Under the pieces are notes generated by a model, which made no database searches, was not told the DNA's origin, and was given only the letters and a program-made list of their open reading frames with translations. Positions 1 through 6,309 of a stretch of 7,843 nt of DNA are shown piece after piece (position 1 is the first letter of the stretch; every line of letters starts with the position of its first letter). Where the stretch lies: positions 1 to 7,843 of the forward strand of contig JBIKRJ010000112.1 in the NCBI GenBank assembly GCA_044349205.1, read 5' to 3'. The position numbers and the translations under genes are program-made. The stretch is from UBA9547 sp044349205 (GTDB taxonomy: Bacteria; Bacteroidota; Bacteroidia; Cytophagales; UBA9547).

Positions 1-21
1 TAGCAAGTTTACGCTTTGTAT

Positions 22-71
22 TCTAAAATAGCAATAGAAATTCAAATTTTATTCACCTATTCTATTTTAGA
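22..71. repeat. AT-rich inverted repeat (hairpin) downstream of murF-alr
   Basis: The arm TCTAAAATAG (22-31) is perfectly complementary to CTATTTTAGA (62-71). Inside it, after a single bulged C at 32, AATAG (33-37) pairs with CTATT (57-61). This gives 15 base pairs with one bulge around a 19-base loop. It lies about 58 bases beyond the stop codon of the minus-strand murF-alr gene, where a transcript end would be expected. Neither side has a clean T-tract, so it is not a classical intrinsic terminator. It could be an mRNA 3'-end stabilising hairpin or a remnant of a small element. The rest of 1-128 shows no gene. Confidence 0.45.
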
Positions 72-128
72 TAAAGCCAGTTTCCAACCTTAAACGCACA
101 CAAAACTCCTTTTTGTTTTCTTGTTAGT

Positions 129-2624
129 TCAGTCCAGATAAAAGACTCTTTTCACCCTTTCGCTCACGTTGGTAAGCAATTCATAGGAAATCGTCTTGGC
201 CCAAGAGGCAACAGTTTTCACGGGCAACTGCTCTCCAAATACGATAGCTTCGTCTCCTTCTACTACTTCTATGCCGGTCACATCTACCATGCACATGTCC
301 ATGCACACGTTCCCTATCACAGGAGCCAATTTGCCCTTGATCCACACTTTGCCCACTCCGTTGCTGAAAGCCCTAGAATAGCCATCGGCATAGCCAATGG
401 CCAACGTGGCAACAATACAGTCCTTTTCGACCACACCCTTTCGACTGTAACCAACGGTATCGCCTTTTTTCACATTTCGCAATTGCGAGACGACTGTTTT
501 GAGCGTTCCCACGTTCTGCAATGGCTTTTCTTTTGGATGGTATTCTGTTTCAATGCCATACAATCCTATGCCCAACCGCACCATGTCGTATTGAAAATGC
601 GACAATCGGGCAATACCAGCCGAATTGAGCAAATGCTTGAGAACCTTATACCCTAAAATATTCTCGATTTTGGCAGCGATTCGTTGAAAAATTTCTGCTT
701 GTCTGACCGAAAAATCATCGTGTTGAGCCTCGTCGGCACCAACTAAATGACTGAAAACGGAGGCAACACGTATGTGGGAAGACTGTATCAAGTCAAGAAC
801 CTCGTCTATTTGACCTTCTTCAAAGCCCAAGCGGTGCATGCCAGTGTCGATGGCGATATGTACCTTGGGTATTTGGTTGACGGTTGACAGTTGTCGATTG
901 TCGGTGTTTTGTTCGTTGTTCGTTCTGACAACTGACGACTGACGACTAAATTCAATAAACGCTTTTAGTATTTCAAAACTATACAACTCCGGTTCCAGAT
1001 TGTATTTCGCCATTTTATCAAACTCATCAGGCGAAGGATTCATGACCATGACAGGAAGCGTGATATTATTTTCACGCAACTCCAAGGCTTCATCGGTGTA
1101 CGCTACAGCCAAATAATCGACTTTATGATATTGCAGCAGGTGTGCGACTTCATGACTTCCGCTTCCATAGGCAAAGGCTTTCACCATGACCATCATCTTG
1201 GTGTCTGGCTTCAACATCTGACGAAACATGTTGAGGTTGTGAGCCAATGCGTTTAGGTTGATTTCCAAAACGGTACGATGTATTTTTTGGGCAAGCTGCT
1301 GCACAATGCGTTCGAAACGAAACATGCGGGCTCCCTTTACCAAGAGTAATGAATCGTGTAATGGCAACGCAGAGAGCTGCCCCATAAGCGCTTCAGTGCT
1401 GGAATAAAATAGTGCCTTCTGCGAAAAAAGATGCTGGTACTTGCCTATTTCAGACCCTACTGCAATCAAAAGGTCAATATTTTTTTCTTTGAGCAAAGCG
1501 GCTACTTGACCATACAACACATGAGGAGAAATTCCTGTCTCCAGCATGTCGGAAAGTATCACCACCTTGCGACGCTTCATGTCTTGCTGCTGCATAAACT
1601 GAAGGGCTATTTTCAAGCCTTCGGGGTCGTTATTGTAGGTATCGTCGATGAGATAGCAGTTGTGCCTGCCAGCTTTCAATTCCAATCGCATCGGAATATT
1701 GGCCAGCCCCAAAATGCGGTTTTGAATTATACCGGACTCTACCTCGAACTCCAACATGAGCACTACACAATGCATCAGATTTTCAATGGAGGCTTCGTCT
1801 TTAAAAGGGATTTTGAAAGTTATCCCTTGAACCGAAATCCCTTCTTTGTCTTCTTTTATTATGTATTTAGCAGTAGCGGATTTGCCCCATGCCACGAGTT
1901 TTTGCGACGAAAAATTTTCTTCCAAATAGGCCGCCACCTGCGTATGGTCTTTGCAGTAGATGATTTTTTCAGCATCTGTAAATAGCATTGCCTTCTGCGC
2001 AATTTTAGCTTGCAATGAAGGAAACCCTTCAGAATGAGCTGGACCGATGTTGGTAAAAATGCCAATAGTGGGCGAAATGATGGCTGCCAATTTTTCCATT
2101 TCGCCCATTTGCGAAATACCAGCCTCGAAAATTGCCAAGGTGTGTTCGGGGCGCATTTGCCATACCGAAAGCGGAACTCCTATCTGCGAATTGTAACTCT
2201 TCGGACTTTTTACGATACTGTAGTCGGGCGACAACAACTGAAAAAGCCATTCTTTTATAATGGTTTTGGCATTGCTGCCCGTGACACCTATAGTTGGTAT
2301 CGTGTACAAATGGCGATGCCAAGCGGCAATTTGTTGCAAAGCTGCAACAGCATTTGATACCAAAAGCACGTTAGCCTCGGGCAAAAGCGACAAATCGACT
2401 AGTTTTTGATTTTCTACAACAAATTGGCGTACCCCTTTCTGATACAAATCTTTCAGAAAACGATGTCCATCGTGCGTCTTTCCTCTTATAGCAAAAAACA
2501 AAGCTGTATGGGAAAATACTGCCACTCTACTATCGGTAAGCAACTGTTCGACAGGATATTCGGCACGAAACTGAAGTATTTCCCCATTTGCTGCAAGGGC
2601 TATTTGTCGAAAAGTGGCAGACAT
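129..2624 (-). CDS. murF-alr: Bifunctional UDP-MurNAc-tripeptide:D-Ala-D-Ala ligase / alanine racemase (MurF-Alr fusion)
   Basis: The N-terminal half is a Mur ligase that adds D-Ala-D-Ala to UDP-MurNAc-tripeptide using ATP. The C-terminal half is a PLP-dependent alanine racemase supplying D-alanine, so one cytoplasmic protein covers two linked peptidoglycan precursor steps. MurF landmarks are the P-loop TGSNAKT (residues 115-121), the central-domain stretch FEAGISQMGEME (166-177), TNIGPAHSEGF (191-201), and DDTYNNDPEG (327-336) in the C-terminal domain. The Alr half begins near residue 450. It has the PLP lysine K482 (VKAFAYGSG), DTGMHRLG (593-600), R683 in MVRLGIGLYG, the catalytic tyrosine Y726 (VGYSRKG), GYADGY (744-749) and C774-M775. 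The 831-residue length suits the Bacteroidota fusion. Two oddities: the P-loop has Ala119 where Mur ligases usually have Gly, and residues about 561-583 are extra, encoded by a heptamer repeat. The start ATG has no Shine-Dalgarno, as is usual in the phylum. The gene ends in TGA. Confidence 0.96.
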   Translation of the reverse strand: MSATFRQIALAANGEILQFRAEYPVEQLLTDSRVAVFSHTALFFAIRGKTHDGHRFLKDLYQKGVRQFVVENQKLVDLSLLPEANVLLVSNAVAALQQIAAWHRHLYTIPTIGVTGSNAKTIIKEWLFQLLSPDYSIVKSPKSYNSQIGVPLSVWQMRPEHTLAIFEAGISQMGEMEKLAAIISPTIGIFTNIGPAHSEGFPSLQAKIAQKAMLFTDAEKIIYCKDHTQVAAYLEENFSSQKLVAWGKSATAKYIIKEDKEGISVQGITFKIPFKDEASIENLMHCVVLMLEFEVESGIIQNRILGLANIPMRLELKAGRHNCYLIDDTYNNDPEGLKIALQFMQQQDMKRRKVVILSDMLETGISPHVLYGQVAALLKEKNIDLLIAVGSEIGKYQHLFSQKALFYSSTEALMGQLSALPLHDSLLLVKGARMFRFERIVQQLAQKIHRTVLEINLNALAHNLNMFRQMLKPDTKMMVMVKAFAYGSGSHEVAHLLQYHKVDYLAVAYTDEALELRENNITLPVMVMNPSPDEFDKMAKYNLEPELYSFEILKAFIEFSRQSSVVRTNNEQNTDNRQLSTVNQIPKVHIAIDTGMHRLGFEEGQIDEVLDLIQSSHIRVASVFSHLVGADEAQHDDFSVRQAEIFQRIAAKIENILGYKVLKHLLNSAGIARLSHFQYDMVRLGIGLYGIETEYHPKEKPLQNVGTLKTVVSQLRNVKKGDTVGYSRKGVVEKDCIVATLAIGYADGYSRAFSNGVGKVWIKGKLAPVIGNVCMDMCMVDVTGIEVVEGDEAIVFGEQLPVKTVASWAKTISYELLTNVSERVKRVFYLD
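876..945 (-). repeat. Ten-unit heptanucleotide inverted-repeat element inside the alr half
   Basis: On the plus strand the block divides exactly into ten 7-base units. The left arm is GTTGACG, GTTGACA, GTTGTCG, ATTGTCG; the centre is GTGTTTT, GTTCGTT, GTTCGTT; the right arm is CTGACAA, CTGACGA, CTGACGA. The reverse complement of the right arm (units like GTCGTCA and GTTGTCA) resembles the left arm, so the element is a degenerate palindrome. A 13-base core, GTTGACAGTTGTC against GTCGTCAGTTGTC, matches at 11 positions. It is translated on the minus strand as about residues 561-583 of MurF-Alr. Similar heptamer repeat families occur between genes in some bacteria, for example the STRR repeats of cyanobacteria. 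Assigning this block to a mobile or expanding family is inference. Confidence 0.75.
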
Positions 2625-2676
2625 TGTTATATGCAGTACAGTAATATGAAGCTATTTACAATTTTTTCTCGAAGCA

Positions 2677-2706
2677 TTCACAACTCCAAAATTCTTGCTA
2701 TTTTTA
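2677..2706 (+). promoter_or_regulatory. Weak candidate promoter for the 59-residue protein
   Basis: TATTTTTA (2699-2706) matches the -7 box TAnnTTTG except for the last base. TTC (2677-2679) lies exactly 19 bases upstream, in place of TTG. Transcription would start near 2711, leaving a leader of about 14 bases. It overlaps the opposing murF-alr promoter candidate, so the two would compete for polymerase if both are real. Confidence 0.22.
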
Positions 2707-2716
2707 TTAGTTACAA
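2687..2716 (-). promoter_or_regulatory. Candidate promoter for murF-alr
   Basis: Read on the minus strand, TTG (complement of 2714-2716) is followed by exactly 19 bases and then GAATTTTG (complement of 2687-2694). This matches the Bacteroidota pattern TTG-N19-TAnnTTTG at all fixed positions but the first T of the -7 box. Transcription would begin near 2681 and give a leader of roughly 55 bases. No other candidate on this strand in the gap fits the spacing as well. Confidence 0.4.
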
Positions 2717-2724
2717 TTTTGAAA

Positions 2725-2904
2725 ATGGCAAAAAACAAAAAAGATGCAAAACCAAGAGTGCATGGCGAACTAGAAGGTTTCGACATCACAATCGACAAAT
2801 TTGGCCAATTGAAGTCCAACATGTCAATTGAAAAGCTGAATGAATTTCTGAATAAAAAAGTAGACGATAAAAAATTGCGCGACCGCAAAGATGCGGAAAG
2901 CTAA
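2725..2904 (+). CDS. Small conserved-looking hypothetical protein, 59 residues
   Basis: No function is recognised. The protein begins MAKNKKDAKPRVHGELEGF and is highly charged: a lysine-rich N-terminus, a central stretch ELEGFDITIDKFGQLKSNM (residues 15-33) and a charged, helix-like C-terminus with NEFLNKKVDDKKLRDR (39-54). There is no signal peptide, membrane segment or cysteine, so it is probably cytoplasmic. I believe similar short proteins with an EGF(D/E)I..FG.I..N...DK.NEFLN pattern occur in other Bacteroidota, but this is recall, not a search. I chose the ATG at 2725 over the longer in-frame TTG start at 2695, because the extension is a short AT-rich hydrophobic stretch encoded by what looks like the promoter. 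Its stop overlaps that of the converging lipoprotein gene. It stands alone, so the neighbours do not indicate a role. Confidence 0.78.
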   Translation: MAKNKKDAKPRVHGELEGFDITIDKFGQLKSNMSIEKLNEFLNKKVDDKKLRDRKDAES

Positions 2905-3368
2905 TGTGCCATAGGCCCTTTGGACACATCTTCTTTCAGCACATTGGCCTTGATACTGATAGTGGTCACTTCAGGAAATGTGTTAGCCACGATAGAAACA
3001 AACTTTTGGTTTGCCCCCGACTTATTTTGGCTGTTGAATTGTACTTCTATCTCGCCTGAGCCTCCTACCTCAATCGCTTCTTTCGGATAACTTGGTATTG
3101 TGCAACCACAACTTCCTTTTGCGTCTGTGATGATCAAATTAGACCTGCCAATATTTGTGAATTTAAATACATGTTTTACCACATCCCCTTCTTTTATATC
3201 ACCAAAATCAAATTCCGACTCAGCAAATAAAAATTTTGCCATGCTGGCGGTATCGGCAAGCGCAGTGGAATCGGGTAGTGGTGCTGTTTCTTCTTGGTCT
3301 TTTTTAGCACTTTTTTCGCAAGCCATGCACAACAACAAACTGATGAACGAGATGAGAAGCGGTCGCAT
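2901..3368 (-). CDS. DUF1573-domain lipoprotein
   Basis: A 155-residue exported protein. Residues 1-16 are a hydrophobic signal and C17 is the probable lipidated cysteine (LLLCMAC, an imperfect lipobox with Cys rather than Leu at -3). It is followed by a charged linker rich in Lys, Glu, Asp and Ser to about residue 45. The rest fits the DUF1573 family, an immunoglobulin-like beta fold: FDFGDIKEGDVVKHVFKFTN (residues 53-72), then GSCGCT with the CxC pair C87 and C89, and an alternating beta pattern to residue 143. DUF1573 proteins are very common as lipoproteins in Bacteroidota; their role is not established. The gene is single and divergent from the VWA gene. Its TAG stop overlaps the TAA of the 59-residue protein. 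Confidence 0.9.
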   Translation of the reverse strand: MRPLLISFISLLLCMACEKSAKKDQEETAPLPDSTALADTASMAKFLFAESEFDFGDIKEGDVVKHVFKFTNIGRSNLIITDAKGSCGCTIPSYPKEAIEVGGSGEIEVQFNSQNKSGANQKFVSIVANTFPEVTTISIKANVLKEDVSKGPMAH

Positions 3369-3465
3369 ATTGTCTGAATATTTAGGTGGTAAAATAAACC
3401 AAAATGATGAAGTAAATAAAATGGTTAAATAGGTTTTGTGTTGAAAAGCCTAAATTAGCGCTCCC

Positions 3466-5520
3466 ATGCAATCTTTCCACATCACACTGCAACATTCGGC
3501 CTGGTGGCTTATTGTCATTTTTCCAACTTCAGCGGCATTGGCCTGGCTTTTGTACAGTGGCAAAAGCATTTGGAGTTTCAAAATGCGAATGTTTCTGATG
3601 GGATTACGTTTCTTAGCCATTTTTCTACTCTTGTTACTCCTTCTAAACCCTCACATCACTTTTATAAAATCGTACAAAGAAAAGCCAGTCTTCCCCATTG
3701 CCATCGACAATTCGCAGTCTGTTTTACTTGCAGTAAAACAAGAAAATCCCTTGAAAGAAGCCATTTCAGCGATTCAAAACAAATTGCAAAAAATAGGTTT
3801 TGAAAGTCCTATTTACACACTCGACGAAAAATTAGAAACAAATAGCCGCTATACTTTTCAACATCCTACCTCCGACTTAACCAAACTTTTGACGCAAGCC
3901 GAAAAACTGGGTGCTTCGAAAAAAAGTGAAAATATTTTGCTGATGTCCGACGGTATTTTCAATTCGGGAATTTCGCCTGCTTACCAACCTTTTCATGCAA
4001 AAATATTCACCCTTGGACTTGGTGACACTGTGCCTCGAAAAGACTTGGCACTGAAATCTTTGCAAAACAACACGGTAGCTTTTCTTGGAAATAAATTTCC
4101 ATTGGTGGCCGATGTGCAAGCCATAGGCTATGCCAACAGAGAAATTGAAGTGGTGTTGAGAGACGCAAAAGGAATTGTAGAAAGACAAAAAATGATGGTG
4201 GAAGGTGATTTCTGGTTGAGCAAAGTCCAATTCGTAATCGCCGCCAACATGCCTGGTTTTCAGCGATATAGCGTAGAAATACTCCCCGCCAATGGCGAAA
4301 ACAATTTGTTGAATAATAAGCTGAACACCTATGTAGATGTAGTGAATGACCGTGAAAGAATTTTGTTGGTTTGTCCAGCCCCGCACCCCAATGTAAAAGC
4401 CATAAAGGCTGCTTTGGCCAAAACAGAAAACATACAGTTGGAAATACTAATTCCTGATGTAAGCGAAGTAAAAGATGAAGGCTACGACATGGTCATCTTG
4501 CACAATTGCTTGCTTTACAACTTCCCTGAAGCAAGAAAATACATTAAAGAAAATACACCTATTTTGTACATGGTGGGCACCGACACCGACTTTTCTCGTT
4601 ACAATGCCGAAAACGAAGTAATCGAGGTCTTGCCTAATGGCAGCGATCAAGTGAACGCAACGCCTAATCCATTGTTTTCGCGTTTCAAAATGAATGAAAA
4701 CAGCGCCTCGCTATTGGACAAATTGCCACCTGCCGAAGTGCCATTCGGAGAAATAAAAACAAAAACAGGCGCCGAAATTGCCCTTTTTCAGAAGATTAAT
4801 GGCATTTCATCTTCCAAGCCTATTTTACTTTTTGGAAACGCTCGCAGAAAAACTGGTGTGTTGCTAACTGAAAGTTTTTGGCAATGGCGCATGTATGAAA
4901 AAATGGAAACGGGAAAAGCCGAAACAATAGACGAGCTCATGACCAAAACCGTGCAATACTTGTCGAGCAAAGACGACAAGCGCAAGTTCCGCATATACCC
5001 GCACCAAAGAGAGTACAACGAAGGGGAAATTCCTCGAATTGAAAGCGAGCTTTACAATGATTTGTTTGAAAAAGTGTTTGGACAAAAAACCACAATGCGC
5101 ATTTTTGGGAACCAAACGAAATCGGCGGTGTATGAATTTATTCCTTTGGAGGGGACTGCTTCGCTTGCATTGCCAGTCTTGTCACCCGGCGTGTATAAGG
5201 TAGAAGCCCTAACAAATTTAGCGGGAAAGCAGCTAAGTGCCTACACCGAATTTGTTGTGAAAGAGCTTCAAATTGAAGCACTTGACCTTCGGGCAAACCA
5301 TCAATTGTTACGAGAGATAAGCCACAAAAGCGGGGGCAAATTTTACCCTTGGCACCAAAAAGAAGCCTTGCTAAAAGCAATAGACAGTTTTGAAGCAAAA
5401 GCAATTTGGAAAAGCGAAGAAAAAAAACGCAACCTAATTGACGAGAAATGGTATTTCTTCCTAATACTTGCCTTTCTTGCCACTGAATGGACGATTAGAA
5501 GGTATTCGGGTGGATATTAA
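3466..5520 (+). CDS. Membrane-anchored VWA-domain protein of unknown function
   Basis: A 684-residue protein with two N-terminal membrane segments (about 13-30 and 43-60) and one C-terminal segment (about 661-675), followed by a short basic tail ending RRYSGGY. The region between is probably extracytoplasmic. Right after the second helix comes a von Willebrand A-like domain: D81-N-S83-Q-S85 forms the DxSxS metal-site motif, and MSDG (160-163) sits on a later strand. Residues about 190-295 look like a beta-rich domain. Residues about 297-376 (ILLVCPAPHPN, then YDMVILHNC and PILYMVGTDTD) resemble the glutamine-amidotransferase-like fold found in such proteins, without an obvious catalytic triad. 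The architecture resembles the Bat-type and related VWA membrane proteins of Bacteroidota, but no Bat, MoxR or DUF58 genes are next to it. Role unknown; I infer an envelope function. Confidence 0.88.
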   Translation: MQSFHITLQHSAWWLIVIFPTSAALAWLLYSGKSIWSFKMRMFLMGLRFLAIFLLLLLLLNPHITFIKSYKEKPVFPIAIDNSQSVLLAVKQENPLKEAISAIQNKLQKIGFESPIYTLDEKLETNSRYTFQHPTSDLTKLLTQAEKLGASKKSENILLMSDGIFNSGISPAYQPFHAKIFTLGLGDTVPRKDLALKSLQNNTVAFLGNKFPLVADVQAIGYANREIEVVLRDAKGIVERQKMMVEGDFWLSKVQFVIAANMPGFQRYSVEILPANGENNLLNNKLNTYVDVVNDRERILLVCPAPHPNVKAIKAALAKTENIQLEILIPDVSEVKDEGYDMVILHNCLLYNFPEARKYIKENTPILYMVGTDTDFSRYNAENEVIEVLPNGSDQVNATPNPLFSRFKMNENSASLLDKLPPAEVPFGEIKTKTGAEIALFQKINGISSSKPILLFGNARRKTGVLLTESFWQWRMYEKMETGKAETIDELMTKTVQYLSSKDDKRKFRIYPHQREYNEGEIPRIESELYNDLFEKVFGQKTTMRIFGNQTKSAVYEFIPLEGTASLALPVLSPGVYKVEALTNLAGKQLSAYTEFVVKELQIEALDLRANHQLLREISHKSGGKFYPWHQKEALLKAIDSFEAKAIWKSEEKKRNLIDEKWYFFLILAFLATEWTIRRYSGGY

Positions 5521-5543
5521 AAGGCTTGCTACAACTATTCTCT

Positions 5544-5551
5544 TAACTTTG
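5544..5551 (+). promoter_or_regulatory. -7 promoter box for the dedA gene
   Basis: TAACTTTG is a perfect match to the Bacteroidota -7 consensus TAnnTTTG and lies 23 bases before the start codon. The best -33 element, TTG at 5526-5528, is only 15 bases upstream instead of about 19, so the promoter may be weak or activator-assisted. The box sits in the 54-base gap after the VWA gene, so dedA probably has its own start even if some transcription reads through. Confidence 0.5.
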
Positions 5552-5574
5552 AACTTGAATCTTTAAACAAAGAA

Positions 5575-6213
5575 ATGGAAATCATCAGCACAATACTCGA
5601 CTTCGTTCTGCACATCAAAGACCATCTCACGCACATTATCACACATTATCCAAGTTGGTTTTATGCTATCATTTTCCTTGTTATTTTCGTTGAAACGGGC
5701 CTTGTAGTAATGCCTTTCTTACCTGGCGACTCGCTCATATTTGCCATTGGCGCCTTGGCTGCAGTGCCCCAAAACAACTTAAATGCATGGTATATTTTTG
5801 TGGTACTTGTTGTCGCAGCTATTTTAGGCGACACCCTCAACTATCACGTAGGCAAGTATATAGGTCCAAAAGTTTTCAATGCCAATTACAAATACCTGAA
5901 CAAGAAACATTTGATAAAAACCCAAGAATTTTACGAAAAATACGGTGGCAAAACCATCATTATGGCGCGTTTTGTCCCAATTGTACGCACTTTTGCCCCT
6001 TTTGTAGCGGGTATCGGCACCATGCACTATGGCAAATTCATCCAATTCAATGTGATAGGTGGCATACTTTGGGTAGGACTTTGCATCTTGGCAGGCTATT
6101 GGTTTGGGGGGTTGCCTTTTGTGGTAAAGAACTTCGAATTGGTACTAATTGCCATTATTGGCATCTCTATTTTGCCCATGGTGGTGGAAATTGTACGAGA
6201 AAAAATGAAGTAA
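5575..6213 (+). CDS. DedA family integral membrane protein
   Basis: A 212-residue inner membrane protein of the DedA/SNARE-associated (VTT) family, the usual size. Members act in membrane homeostasis; some flip undecaprenyl phosphate or phosphatidylethanolamine, and E. coli YqjA and YghB are needed for normal division and proton-motive-force-linked resistance. Hydrophobic segments lie at about 28-48, 52-65, 72-88, 155-178 and 186-205. Conserved features include E40 in FVETGLVV, D52 in FLPGDSL, ILGDTLNYHVGKYIG (83-97), and the stretch YGGKTIIMARFVPIVRTFAP (123-142) with R132 and R138. By spacing, E40, D52, R132 and R138 correspond to residues reported as essential in E. coli YqjA. Which lipid it handles cannot be read from the sequence. 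The ATG at 5575 follows an A-rich leader. Confidence 0.93.
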   Translation: MEIISTILDFVLHIKDHLTHIITHYPSWFYAIIFLVIFVETGLVVMPFLPGDSLIFAIGALAAVPQNNLNAWYIFVVLVVAAILGDTLNYHVGKYIGPKVFNANYKYLNKKHLIKTQEFYEKYGGKTIIMARFVPIVRTFAPFVAGIGTMHYGKFIQFNVIGGILWVGLCILAGYWFGGLPFVVKNFELVLIAIIGISILPMVVEIVREKMK

Positions 6214-6232
6214 CTCCCTGAATTGAAATTTA

Positions 6233-6262
6233 TTGCAGCCTTAACACATTTTCCTATTTTTG
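6233..6262 (+). promoter_or_regulatory. Bacteroidota-type promoter of icd
   Basis: TTG at 6233-6235, exactly 19 bases, then TATTTTTG at 6255-6262 is a full match to the consensus TTG-N19-TAnnTTTG. The start site would fall near 6267, giving a leader of about 43 bases before the ATG at 6310. This is the best promoter in the window and fits a highly expressed TCA-cycle gene. Confidence 0.72.
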
Positions 6263-6309
6263 CGACTCGAAAAAACCTAAACATCATCTTTTCAAATTCC
6301 TAAAAGCCC

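Noticed and set aside
100..116. Short inverted repeat ACAAAA/TTTTGT just after the murF-alr stop, considered as a terminator
   Set aside because: Only six mostly A-T pairs and no proper T-tract on the transcribed strand; too weak to call.
1431..1985. 184-codon open frame on the plus strand opposite murF-alr
   Set aside because: It lies wholly antisense to a well-supported MurF domain, and its product has low-complexity Phe/His/Gln composition with no family motif; a shadow frame.
2695..2724. Upstream TTG start for the small protein, giving 69 residues
   Set aside because: The extra ten residues come from AT-rich, promoter-like DNA, while the ATG at 2725 starts a typical MAKNKK N-terminus.
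3400..3429. Possible promoter for the DUF1573 gene on the minus strand (TTT-N19-TCATTTTG)
   Set aside because: The spacing is right, but both boxes deviate from consensus in AT-rich DNA; not strong enough to annotate.
3430..3438. TAGGTTTTG before the VWA gene as a -7 box
   Set aside because: It has one base too many against TAnnTTTG and no TTG at the proper distance upstream.
5634..5651. Tandem ACATTATC repeat near the start of dedA
   Set aside because: Two short copies inside coding sequence, consistent with the local His/Ile/Thr codons; no sign of function.
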